Assembly (NCBI GenBank): GCA_039806065.1
Contig: JBDKJS010000051.1
Span: 1 to 26,068, forward strand
Source of the DNA: JBDKJS01 sp039806065
GTDB taxonomy: Bacteria > Bacteroidota > Bacteroidia > AKYH767-A > 2013-40CM-41-45
Direction of reading: 5' to 3'
Length of the DNA stretch: 26,068 nucleotides
This document shows positions 1-9,000 of this stretch, one piece after another; the first letter of the stretch is position 1, and every line of letters begins with the position of its first letter. Under the pieces are notes generated by a model. It was not told the DNA's origin and searched no databases. It worked only from the letters and a program-made list of their open reading frames with translations. The position numbers and the translations under genes were made by a program.

Positions 1-194
1 TATTTAAATAACGGGGTGGGTATTCGAAATTTTAAAAATTTCGCAGGTGGGTCTAAATGCACCATTTCACTAAAACGCAGATTGGGCCATTTTATACCAA
101 GCCATTGATCCATAAAATGTGTTTCAAATAATGCCAAACCAAGCCACACAGTATAGCAGCCAACCACTGAAAAAATATAAAAGTCTACTGCCAT
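1..194 (-). CDS. Partial unknown protein running off the left edge
   Basis: I do not recognise this protein. A minus-strand frame opens with ATG at 194 and stays open for 64 codons to the window edge, so the 3' end is missing. An in-frame TAG lies a few codons upstream, so the ATG at 194 is the first available ATG. The N-terminus (MAVDFYIFSVVGCYTVWLGL) is hydrophobic and could be one membrane segment. It is followed by a more polar stretch containing WPNLRFSEM. It lies on the same strand as the LuxR-like gene, 55 bases downstream of it. An AT-rich sequence open for 64 codons with such composition is suggestive but not proof. Confidence 0.4.
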   Translation of the reverse strand, partial: MAVDFYIFSVVGCYTVWLGLALFETHFMDQWLGIKWPNLRFSEMVHLDPPAKFLKFRIPTPLFK

Positions 195-249
195 TAAGAA
201 TGGGAGAACTATTAGCTAGTTATCCACCGCCATGGGGTGTGGTGGCATA

Positions 250-726
250 TTAAAGGTAAAGGAACTGAAGCAGATCAAATTGCTTAGTGGTATTTAATTT
301 TTTATTGATGGCTGTAATATGATGCTTATAAGTATTGATGGCCATGCCCAATTCGGTAGTGATGTTAGATTTGCTTTTGCCGCTAAGGACATGTGATAAT
401 ACGGCATACTCCTTAGTGGTAAATTTTACCCCAAGTAGTTTTAAAGCTTCATCAGCTTGATAAGTTATGAGGTTCACTTCTGCTTTGTTGATTGTAAGCC
501 TAGCTATGAGTAGGGTATGACTGTGTACCCTAAATTTTACTTTTAATGTTGCAGCTACATGTGCTAATTTTTCTACACTTAAATCATCGCCAAAACATTG
601 GGAGATGTAAGCATGGGTAAATGTAGCTAGATAGGTAAGGCCAATATTGGTAGCAAATGAATAAAATGATAGTTCATATTTAAAATCAAAAAATGGTGTT
701 ATGGGTAATCGTTTTTCGGCAGGCAT
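250..726 (-). CDS. LuxR-type helix-turn-helix protein
   Basis: Probable DNA-binding regulator of 158 residues. The last 57 residues (about 102-158) match the LuxR/GerE HTH pattern: an initial FTTKEYAVL resembling the family's LTxRExEVL, then a SGKSKSNITTELG recognition region, then NTYKHHITAINKKLN in place of the usual TVKxHxxxIxxKL. The N-terminal 100 residues have no domain I can name, and there is no evident receiver phosphorylation site, so the input is unknown. The longest frame begins with TTG at 735, but an ATG three codons later (726) is the better start. It lies downstream of infB on the same strand but is separated by the infB terminator, so it is probably a separate unit. Its target is unknown. 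Confidence 0.7.
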   Translation of the reverse strand: MPAEKRLPITPFFDFKYELSFYSFATNIGLTYLATFTHAYISQCFGDDLSVEKLAHVAATLKVKFRVHSHTLLIARLTINKAEVNLITYQADEALKLLGVKFTTKEYAVLSHVLSGKSKSNITTELGMAINTYKHHITAINKKLNTTKQFDLLQFLYL

Positions 727-876
727 AAAATGCAAAAAGGTAGTTCAATTGCTAAATTAATTAAATAAACGTTATTTATACTACTCAATAAAAATTAAAC
801 ACTTTAATCTTTTGCTAAGAGTAATGAGCGCTACAATCCACCTATAGTCTAAACACAAAAGCACCGGTGATGATTG

Positions 877-904
877 AAAAAAAGCTGCCTTGGTGGGGCA
901 GCTT
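877..904 (-). terminator. Intrinsic terminator after infB
   Basis: Read on the minus strand, an 8-bp perfect stem AAGCTGCC/GGCAGCTT with a 7-base loop (882-904) is followed by a run of seven T (883-877). It begins 24 bases past the infB stop and should end the rimP-nusA-infB transcript. Confidence 0.9.
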
Positions 905-927
905 GAATTGTAATTTAAAGGGAGGCC

Positions 928-3735
928 TTACTTTGCTTCGGCCGAGGCGAGTGTTCGCTTTACTGCTACTTGTTCATACCCTTCAATAATATCACCTATT
1001 TTTATATCATTAAAGTTATTGATGTTTAGACCACATTCATATCCAGCGCTCACTTCTTTCACATCATCTTTAAATCGTTTGAGTGAGGCTAATTCACCAC
1101 TAAATACTACGATGCCTTCGCGCACCACCCTAACTTTAGTATTCCTATTGATTTTACCATCAAGCACCATACAACCTGCAATGGTTCCTACTTTTGGTAT
1201 TTTAAATACTTCACGTATTTCTATATTTCCAACAATTTTTTCTTGGAATTCAGGAGCTAACATACCTTCGATGGCACTCTTCAGTTCGTTGATGGCATCA
1301 TAAATAATGGAGTATAAGCGAATATCTATTTCTTCTTGTTCTGCTAATTTGCGAGCACTAACGGATGGCCGCACCTGGAAACCTACTATAATGGCATCAG
1401 AGGCTGATGCAAGCAAAACATCACTTTCGGTAATGGCACCTACAGATTTATGGATTACATTTATTTGAACTTCTTGATTAGAGAGTTTGAGCAATGAATC
1501 AGAAAGTGCTTCGATAGATCCGTCCACATCACCTTTAACAATAACATTTAATTCTTTAAAATTACCGATGGCAAGCCTGCGGCCTATTTCATCAAGGGTA
1601 ATGTGCTTGTGGGTTCTAATACCTTGTTCCCGCTGTAATTGCAGTCGCTTATTGGCAATTTCCCGGGCTTCTCTTTCATCATCCATCACATTAAAGTGAT
1701 CGCCAGCTTGGGGCGCACCTTGCATTCCTAAAATTTGCACGGGTGTGCTAGGGCCGGCTTCTTTTATTCTTTGTCCGCGTTCATTAAAGAGTGCCTTAAC
1801 TCTACCATAATGGCATCCAGCAATCATTACATCGCCCACTTTTAAATTTCCGCCTTGCACCAGCAGTGTGGTTACGTAACCTCTACCTTTATCGAGCGAA
1901 GATTCTATGACGGTACCATTGGCATTTCGATCGGGGTTGGCTTTGAGATCTAGTATTTCTGCTTCAAGCAGCACTTTATCCAGCAGCTCGGTTACATTCA
2001 TTCCCTTTTTAGCACTGATGGCCTGGCATTGGTATTTACCTCCCCAATCTTCAACAAGTATGTTCATTTTACTGAGTTGCTCTTTCAGTCTTTCGGGATT
2101 CGCATCGGGTTTGTCCACTTTATTAAAAGCGAACACTATGGGTACACCAGCAGCTTGTGCATGGTTGATGGCCTCCACGGTTTGGGGCATCACACTATCA
2201 TCGGCTGCTATCACTATGATGGCAACATCTGTTACTTTGGCACCGCGAGCACGCATGGCAGTAAATGCTTCGTGACCGGGTGTATCAAGGAAGGTAATTT
2301 TTTTACCGTTCTCTAAAGTTACTTCATAGGCACCTATATGTTGTGTAATACCACCGGCTTCACCGGCAATTACATTGGCTTTGCGCACATGGTCCAATAG
2401 AGATGTTTTTCCATGATCCACATGACCCATAACGGTAACAATGGGAGCTCTTGGTTGTAGTTTATCTTCAGTATCTTCTTCGGTTTTAATAAATTCTTGC
2501 ACATCAGCTGATACAAATTCTACAGTATATCCAAATTCTTCGGCTACTACATTAAGCGTTTCGGCATCTAAACGTTGATTGATGGAAACAAACATGCCCA
2601 GCGACATACAAGTAGAAATAATTTCATTGACCGAAACGTTTAGAAGTTTAGCTAATTCATTAGCGCTAACAAATTCTGTAACTTGAATATTTTTCTTTGA
2701 AGCATCGGCAGCCAATTGCTCTTCTAATACATTGGCCGCAGCTTCGCGCTTGGCTTTTCTAAATTTAGATCCTTTAGACTTTCCTCCACCACTTAATCGA
2801 GCGAGGGTAGCTTTAATTTGATCTTGAATTTCTTTTTCAGTAGGTTCGGCTTTGGGCTCTCTATTGTTAAAACGTTGGCCTGGGCCTTTAGGGCCGTGGG
2901 TATTGGGAGCACCCGGTTTGCGGGGGCCATCTTTTTTATACTCAGTAGAAGGTATAGGAGTACCTTTTAAGTTTTCCTTTCGCTTGCGTTTTTTCTTATC
3001 ATTTTCAGCATTGCGAGGGTCTGATGAGGCCACCGGTTTTTTCTTAGGAGGATCAACAGGAAGAACTATTTTTCCTAGCACCGTTGGTCCCACTAGTCGA
3101 TCTGCTTTGGCTTTGATCACATCGTTTTCAGCTTCGGGAGCTAGGGCTGGAGGTACAGGAGTAGTATCTACCGGTATTGGAACGATGGTAACATCAGGCA
3201 CCACTACTTCAGGGGTGGGAGGCGCTTCTGGTGCTGTGGCTTCCACAATAGGTTCCTCCTTTTTCTTTTTGGCACCCTTGGAAACAACATTATTTTTGTC
3301 ATCCAGTTCGATTTTGTCCAGGACTTTAGGCGCAGTCAATTTTTGTGCTTTGGCCTTTACAACCGGTTCAGGATCAGGTGTAGCTTCCACCTTTGGTGCG
3401 GCCACTTCAGGCAAGGGATCAATCGGAGTATTTTTAATGAGTACTACTTTTTGCTCATCCTCTTCAGCTTTAGCTGCTTTTGGTTTTACATCGGCATCCA
3501 CTACAACTGCATCTCGCTTGGCTTTGCTTTGGGTAATTTTTATTGCCTCCTCTTTGATAGACTTATCCGTCTGAAATTCTTTTTGCAATAGGGCAATAGC
3601 TTCAGCAGGCAACTTGGTGTTGGGGTTGCTTTCTATTTTAATACCATTCTTATTCAGGAAATCAATGATATGATCTGAACTGGTATTGTATTCTTTAGCT
3701 GCTTTGCTAAGTCGCATTGAAGGTGCTTCTGCCAT
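928..3735 (-). CDS. infB: Translation initiation factor IF-2
   Basis: GTPase that brings initiator tRNA to the 30S subunit and promotes subunit joining; cytoplasmic. The protein has 935 residues. Residues 1-60 form an IF2 N-terminal helical module (RLSKAAKEYNTS...). About 60-300 is a Pro/Lys/Glu-rich disordered linker, with a second IF2_N-like module near 350-410. The G domain carries G1 GHVDHGKT (437-444), a switch with GGITQHIG (461-468), G3 DTPGH (484-488), G4 NKVDK (538-542) and G5 SAK (574-576). The C-terminal half is the usual two beta-barrels and tRNA-binding domain. The linker holds a 20-residue motif twice, at 125-144 and 206-225. It is the last gene of the rimP-nusA-infB operon, 61 bases after nusA. 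The ATG at 3735 is taken as the start; an ATG at residue 7 is possible. Confidence 0.98.
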   Translation of the reverse strand: MAEAPSMRLSKAAKEYNTSSDHIIDFLNKNGIKIESNPNTKLPAEAIALLQKEFQTDKSIKEEAIKITQSKAKRDAVVVDADVKPKAAKAEEDEQKVVLIKNTPIDPLPEVAAPKVEATPDPEPVVKAKAQKLTAPKVLDKIELDDKNNVVSKGAKKKKEEPIVEATAPEAPPTPEVVVPDVTIVPIPVDTTPVPPALAPEAENDVIKAKADRLVGPTVLGKIVLPVDPPKKKPVASSDPRNAENDKKKRKRKENLKGTPIPSTEYKKDGPRKPGAPNTHGPKGPGQRFNNREPKAEPTEKEIQDQIKATLARLSGGGKSKGSKFRKAKREAAANVLEEQLAADASKKNIQVTEFVSANELAKLLNVSVNEIISTCMSLGMFVSINQRLDAETLNVVAEEFGYTVEFVSADVQEFIKTEEDTEDKLQPRAPIVTVMGHVDHGKTSLLDHVRKANVIAGEAGGITQHIGAYEVTLENGKKITFLDTPGHEAFTAMRARGAKVTDVAIIVIAADDSVMPQTVEAINHAQAAGVPIVFAFNKVDKPDANPERLKEQLSKMNILVEDWGGKYQCQAISAKKGMNVTELLDKVLLEAEILDLKANPDRNANGTVIESSLDKGRGYVTTLLVQGGNLKVGDVMIAGCHYGRVKALFNERGQRIKEAGPSTPVQILGMQGAPQAGDHFNVMDDEREAREIANKRLQLQREQGIRTHKHITLDEIGRRLAIGNFKELNVIVKGDVDGSIEALSDSLLKLSNQEVQINVIHKSVGAITESDVLLASASDAIIVGFQVRPSVSARKLAEQEEIDIRLYSIIYDAINELKSAIEGMLAPEFQEKIVGNIEIREVFKIPKVGTIAGCMVLDGKINRNTKVRVVREGIVVFSGELASLKRFKDDVKEVSAGYECGLNINNFNDIKIGDIIEGYEQVAVKRTLASAEAK

Positions 3736-3796
3736 TTATGTTTGGGTCTCCGATTTTAAAAAATAATTTTACTTGTTACGCTATTGCAAGGCACTT

Positions 3797-5035
3797 TTAT
3801 TCGAATTCTGATTTAAGAATTCTTACTACTTCTTTTATTGTTTCTTCTTCAAGATCTGTACGTTTAACTAAATCTTCAACACTTATTTCTAAAACGCTAC
3901 GTGCAGTATCGCATCCGATGGATTTGAGCTCATCAATAATCCATGGATCTATTTCATCGCTAAATTCGTCAAGTTCCACATCTTCTTCTTCATCTTCGCT
4001 ATCGCGATATACATCAATTTCATAGCCAGAAAGTTTACCCGCGAGTTTAATATTGTGACCGCTTTTACCAATAGCTAGTGAAACTTGATCAGGCTTAAGG
4101 TACACCGCTGCCCGCTTGGTAGTTTCATCTAGTTTGATGGAAGTAATTTTAGCTGGCGATAGTGCTCTAGAGATAAAAAGGGTAGTATTGGTAGTAAAGT
4201 TAATTACATCAATATTTTCGTTTCTAAGTTCGCGCACTATGCCGTGTATTCTTGATCCTTTCATTCCCACACAAGCTCCTACCGGGTCTATTCTATCGTC
4301 ATAACTTTCTACCGCTACTTTAGCCCTTTCGCCTGGTTCACGAACTATTTTTTTAATGGTGATCAGCCCATCAAAAATTTCAGGTACTTCTAATTCAAAT
4401 AATCTTTCCAAGAATAGTGGCGAAGTGCGGCTCAGAATAATTTTTGGATTGCTGTTAATCATTTCTACTCTGGCCACTACAGCTCTTATGCTATCTCCTT
4501 TTTTGAAGAAGTCGCTAGGAATTTGTTCTTTTTTATCGAGCGTAAGTTCATTGCCATCATCATCAATGATCAGAATTTCTTTTTTCCATACCTGATAAAC
4601 TTCGCCTGTAATTATTTCACCTACTCTATCTTTATACTTTTTAAATACACCTTCTTTTTCCAATTCTTGTACTCTGCTCATTAAATTTTGCCGAGCCGAT
4701 AAAATGGATCTGCGCCCAAAGTCTGAAAAACGAACCGCCTCTGATACCTCTTCCCCTACTTCAAAATCGGGTTCAATTTTTATTGCTTCGGAATAAGCTA
4801 TCTGAGTAGATTCATCTTCTACTTCATTATCATTAACAATTAATCTGTTTCTAAACGCTTCCAAATCGCCCTTATCGGTATTGATTACAATATCGAAATT
4901 ATCGGCTGTTCCATATTTTTTCTTTAGCATGTTTTTAAATACATCTTCGAGGATGCTCATCATGCTTGCGCGATCAATATTTTTTAGATCTTTAAATTCT
5001 GCAAATGCGTCTTGCAAGTCAGTTTGTACTGCCAT
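3797..5035 (-). CDS. nusA: Transcription elongation/termination factor NusA
   Basis: RNA polymerase-associated factor acting in pausing, termination and antitermination. It has 412 residues: a NusA N-terminal domain (about 1-130), an S1 RNA-binding domain (about 137-200), and KH1 with the signature DPVGACVGMKGSRI (250-263). KH2 carries QVSLAIGKSGHNIKLA (317-332). An acidic linker rich in Glu/Asp (about 346-362) leads to a C-terminal helix-hairpin-helix-like segment (about 363-410). The length and domain order fit the short NusA form usual in Bacteroidota, without the duplicated acidic repeats of Proteobacteria. It starts 7 bases after the rimP stop and is clearly in the same operon. The leader hairpin before rimP could be a site of NusA feedback; that is inference. 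Confidence 0.97.
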   Translation of the reverse strand: MAVQTDLQDAFAEFKDLKNIDRASMMSILEDVFKNMLKKKYGTADNFDIVINTDKGDLEAFRNRLIVNDNEVEDESTQIAYSEAIKIEPDFEVGEEVSEAVRFSDFGRRSILSARQNLMSRVQELEKEGVFKKYKDRVGEIITGEVYQVWKKEILIIDDDGNELTLDKKEQIPSDFFKKGDSIRAVVARVEMINSNPKIILSRTSPLFLERLFELEVPEIFDGLITIKKIVREPGERAKVAVESYDDRIDPVGACVGMKGSRIHGIVRELRNENIDVINFTTNTTLFISRALSPAKITSIKLDETTKRAAVYLKPDQVSLAIGKSGHNIKLAGKLSGYEIDVYRDSEDEEEDVELDEFSDEIDPWIIDELKSIGCDTARSVLEISVEDLVKRTDLEEETIKEVVRILKSEFE

Positions 5036-5042
5036 TGTATTT

Positions 5043-5519
5043 TTATTTTAATAATTTATCGTAAGAGAAGTTAACTGTAGTTTGTTTAATGTCTTTAAAT
5101 GATAAGTTAATAGTATTCATTTCTATTACTTTCTTTTTATTTATTTTTCTAGATGAAGTAATTTCAAGGCTAAGCGATGCATCATCGGCATGAATAAGTT
5201 TTCCGGTTCTTTTAAGTCCATCAAAAGTAATTACATCCACCAAATGATTCAATCTTTTTTGAAATTGCATGGGGTGTAGCAAAGGTTCATCCATTCCGGG
5301 TGACCCCACTTCAAGCTCATATTGTTCAAACAGGTTGGTTTCATCTAATACCTGGTGCAAATGCCGCGATAGGCCAGCACAATCTTCAATACGCACACCG
5401 GTTAAGGCATCTAGCGCAATGGCGATTTTACCTCCGGAAACTTGAAGGTTGATGAGGACCAGCTCTTTATTGCTAAGATACTCATTAACAGCGGATTTGA
5501 GTTTTTCTATTGGGTTCAT
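5043..5519 (-). CDS. rimP: Ribosome maturation factor RimP
   Basis: 30S assembly factor of 158 residues from the ATG at 5519 (MNPIEKLKSAV). Family features are the region LINLQVSGGKIAIALD, the stretch GVRIEDCAGLSRHLHQVLDE, and EQYELEVGSPGMDEPL, which matches the conserved YxLEVSSPGxDRPL segment. The open frame extends upstream to a TTG at 5588 with another ATG at 5552. The extension would run through the -7 box (5569-5576) and the leader hairpin, and adds residues not found in the family, so 5519 is preferred. It is the first gene of the rimP-nusA-infB operon, the conserved arrangement in bacteria. Confidence 0.93.
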   Translation of the reverse strand: MNPIEKLKSAVNEYLSNKELVLINLQVSGGKIAIALDALTGVRIEDCAGLSRHLHQVLDETNLFEQYELEVGSPGMDEPLLHPMQFQKRLNHLVDVITFDGLKRTGKLIHADDASLSLEITSSRKINKKKVIEMNTINLSFKDIKQTTVNFSYDKLLK

Positions 5520-5521
5520 TT

Positions 5522-5549
5522 CAAAAATAAAGGGGACTTTTGTCCCCTT
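5522..5549 (-). promoter_or_regulatory. Terminator-like hairpin in the rimP leader
   Basis: In the minus-strand transcript an 8-bp perfect stem AAGGGGAC/GTCCCCTT with an AAAA loop (5530-5549) is followed directly by TATTTTTG, only about 10 bases before the rimP ATG. The form is that of an intrinsic terminator, or of a hairpin that limits ribosome access. Position and shape suggest attenuation of the rimP-nusA-infB operon. The structure is visible in the sequence; the function is inferred. Confidence 0.55.
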
Positions 5550-5568
5550 CATGTCTTTAACTACGGTG

Positions 5569-5576
5569 CAAATATA
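5569..5576 (-). promoter_or_regulatory. Bacteroidota -7 box for rimP-nusA-infB
   Basis: The minus strand reads TATATTTG, an exact match to TAnnTTTG. Transcription would start near 5562, giving a leader of about 40-45 bases that contains the hairpin. I could not find a clear TTTG -33 box 19-20 bases upstream. Confidence 0.55.
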
Positions 5577-6018
5577 ATTAAAAATCAACTACCTAGATTG
5601 AATTTGGTGGAATAAAATCTAGGGCTGGGCAGGGCCACATTATGAAGCAAGCTAAAAAACAATCGCAAGGTTTAACAAACGGTTGCGTTTACCAACTAGA
5701 ATCATGCTTTTACGGAAAAAGGGAGTAATTAGGAGGGGTAAATTTTTAGGAAGTGTTTCTAAACACGAGATTTGCTTAACGAAACAAAAACTTTTTTTAA
5801 TACTCAATAATTACATAAAACTGAAAGCATGATCCTATTCCAGCATTTATACCAAGGCTACAGCCTATAATAAGGCTTCAAGCAACCTGAACCATTTGAA
5901 ATCAAAAAGGTGAATTAACTTTTTTTGATTAGCCCACTTTACACCCATGCTTCAAAGAAGTTGGGAGTGCTGTTTCCTTTTAAAAACTTTATACCTGAAA
6001 ACAATTAAACACAAAACA
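5577..6018. other. Gene-free spacer between rimP and the giant secreted gene
   Basis: About 440 bases with no convincing gene. It should hold the promoter of the plus-strand secreted gene, but I found no exact TAnnTTTG on that strand. An imperfect inverted repeat lies at 5901-5929 (ATCAAAAAG / CTTTTTTTGAT, 9-base loop), about 90 bases before the ATG. A 28-codon frame at 5642-5728 looks like chance. Confidence 0.5.
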
Positions 6019-9000
6019 ATGAAAACAATTAGACAATTACTACAGAGCGCAACAATTGCTTTTTTAATTTTATTCCAATGCCTGGATGCATACGGTCAGT
6101 GCAGTGGAGGAACATCAGCCGGAAACATCACCATGAGTGGATGCTGGCAAACAGTGAGCATTAACAATGGTCAATATAGAAGCTTTACTGCCGTTTCAGG
6201 AACCACCTACCGGTTCAGCTTTTGTAATGGTGGGGGATCATCGCCCAGTAATTTTGATACTAAAATAACGATACTTACCAATAGCGGCTCCTTTGCCAAT
6301 GGCTATGATGATGATGGATGTGGAGATTTAATTAGATCAGAGTTATCATGGACCGCCCCAAGCAATGGCACATTTAGGGTATTGGTGAGTAGGTTTACTT
6401 TTACTAACAGTTGCAACCATGATGGAAATCGCACTGGCACCATGGCTTACAAAGCTTGTACAGCACCAAGTATAACTTCAAACCCAAGCAACTTAATTTT
6501 GTGCAACGGCCAATCAGGAAGTTTTACTGTGAATACTAGTTGCAATGGAAGCAATACCTTTCAATGGCAGGTAAAAGTACCCGCTGGAAGTTTCACCAAT
6601 TTAAGTAATACCGGAATTTATAGTGGAGCTACTACAGCAACCCTTTCCTTAAGCAGTGTTTCTAATGCTATCAATGGAAATGAATACAGATGTGTGGTAA
6701 CGAATGACGACTGTTCATCAACCAGCAATAGTAATGCGGCAACTTTTACACTTAATGCTGGAGCAACTTCGGTTATCAATGAAGGGAGTAACTTGAGTTT
6801 TTGTGCTCCCATAGTTTCTACCCTACTTACCTCATCTACTAACGGGTCAAGTCCTACGTATCAATGGAAACGAAATGGATCAAACATCAGTGGTGCTACC
6901 AATGCCAACTATACCGCCACTCAAAATGGCACCTACACAGTAGTAATTACTGGTGGGGGCTGTAGCAATGAGTCCAATAGTAGCGTAGTAACATTTAATC
7001 CACTCCCAACTGCAAGTATTACTCAGGGAGCGTCTGTCAATGTATGCGCCCCTACAACAAGTACTACTCTTAATGCTACCACTAATGGGTCCAGCCCGAG
7101 TTACCAATGGAAAAGAGATGGTAGTAATATTAGTGGGGCTACTAACGCTAGCTATTCCGCAACAGTCAATGGCGCTTATACTGTAGTTATTACAAGCAAT
7201 GGTTGTAACAATGAGTCAAGTGCATCAAATGTAACCTTTAGTCCCCAACCAAGTGCTACACTTTCACAAGGAGCCAACACACAAATTTGCCCTCCGGTTA
7301 CTACGTTATTAATTACAGCAAGTACCAATGGATCGAGCCCTACTTATCAATGGAAACGAAATGGATCAACCATCAGCGGTGCTACCAATGCCAACTACAC
7401 AGCTAATCAAAATGGTACCTATACCGTGGTGATTACTAGTGGCGGCTGTAGTAATGAGTCTAGTGCTGCTGGGCTTACCTTCAACCCACAACCCACAGGA
7501 AGTATTTCATTGGTAAATAGTTTGTGCATCAATGATTCCACTCTACTTTCAGTAAATGCAGCTACCACTGCTTATCAAACCAACACTACCTTACTGAACG
7601 ATACCATCAAATCAATACCAGACAATAGCGCAATAGGGGTATCAAGTTTTATTAATATTTCCAATGCGCCATTAAGTTTTAGTAGTGTCACCGGATTTTC
7701 AGTTACAGTGATTGTTACTCATCCTTATTCCAGCGATGTAGAAATTTATCTTATTCGCCCGGGTGGAAGTATTAGCAATAGCAGCAATGGAGGAAGAAGA
7801 AACACCATAACCAATGGCCAGTCGGTATGTTTGGTTTCCGATGCCGGAGGATCAGGAGACAATTTTGTAAACACCATTTTTAGCGATGCTGCTGCTACAT
7901 TGGCATCGGCCAACAGTGCTCCTTTTACAGGTACTTACAGGCCTGAAAATTTATTCAGCACACTTACCGGTAACCCTAACGGTATATGGCAATTAAAAGT
8001 GTTAGATGATGCAGGAGATGATTTAGGATCACTTCAAAACTGGTCTATCACCATCGATCTATCTAATGGATTGAGCTATACATGGAGCTCCACTCCTAGT
8101 GGCCTCAATAGCAATGCTGCTTCAGTAGGATATATTAATCCAACTGTAAATACTAATTACACTGTAGTAATTACAGATTTAATCAATGGTTGTACTAATA
8201 CTTACAATAAGAACTTAGTAGTGAACCAACTTCCACAATTCACGCCAAGTACAAATGGCCCTATTTGTGAACTCTCAAACAACTTGACCTTGGAAACAAA
8301 TTTTGCAGGCAGTGCTCTTAGTTATGCATGGACAGGTCCTAATGGTTTTAACAGCTCACAGGCTTCACCAGTCATAGTGAATGCTGCCAGTAACACTTCA
8401 GGAATTTATTCAGTATTGGTTACAGACCAAAATGGATGTAAAAAAAGTCAATCAACAAATGCCGTAGTTCATCCGTTGCCTAACCCAGAGGTTATAAGTT
8501 TGGGTAATGGTAACACTTATTGTACAGGCGGTGCACCATTTGATCTCACCACAAGTCAGCCATACAGTGGATACTTATGGAACAACAACGCTACCACCAA
8601 CTTTATTTCAATAAATACAGGTGGCACCTTCAGTGTAGTAGTAACAGATGCCAATGGTTGCAGCAATAATGATCAAATAGTAATTGATGAACATCCAAGT
8701 CCTACACCACCAATAGTGGTACCAGATGCCGGCATTACCATATGCACACATGATGCCAATACTTTTACCAATATTTCATTTACTGCTACCAATTATGGTG
8801 CAACGGGTTTATTTTGGTCAAACGGACAGTCAGATATAACTACAGCCAGTTTTGATCAGCCAATGCAAGTGTATTGCACCATTACTGATAACAATGGTTG
8901 TACCGGAATATCAAACATTATAGACATAGAAGCAAGATATTATTCCACAGCAGCCACCTCAGCAGTAGTAGCCGATAGTAATTTGTGTATCGGCAATAGC

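Noticed and set aside
226..247. Inverted repeat CCACC...GGTGG after the LuxR-like gene
   Set aside because: Only a 5-bp stem with a 12-base loop and no T run on either strand, so not called as a terminator.
2852..3574. A 240-codon open frame on the plus strand opposite infB
   Set aside because: It is the mirror of the Pro/Lys/Ala-rich IF2 linker; its Ser/Gly/Thr-rich translation has no domain and infB is certain.
5520..5588. TTG-initiated extension of rimP
   Set aside because: It would encode the -7 box and leader hairpin and adds residues foreign to the family.
5642..5728. A 28-codon frame in the spacer before the giant gene
   Set aside because: Short, no recognisable product, no promoter box; expected by chance.
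5947..6018. Longer start for the giant secreted protein
   Set aside because: It would place 24 residues before a clean signal peptide that begins at the ATG at 6019.
6766..7494. Regular repeats that could be mistaken for a CRISPR-like array
   Set aside because: The unit is 243 bases, in frame and coding for Ig-like domains; there are no short repeats with unique spacers.
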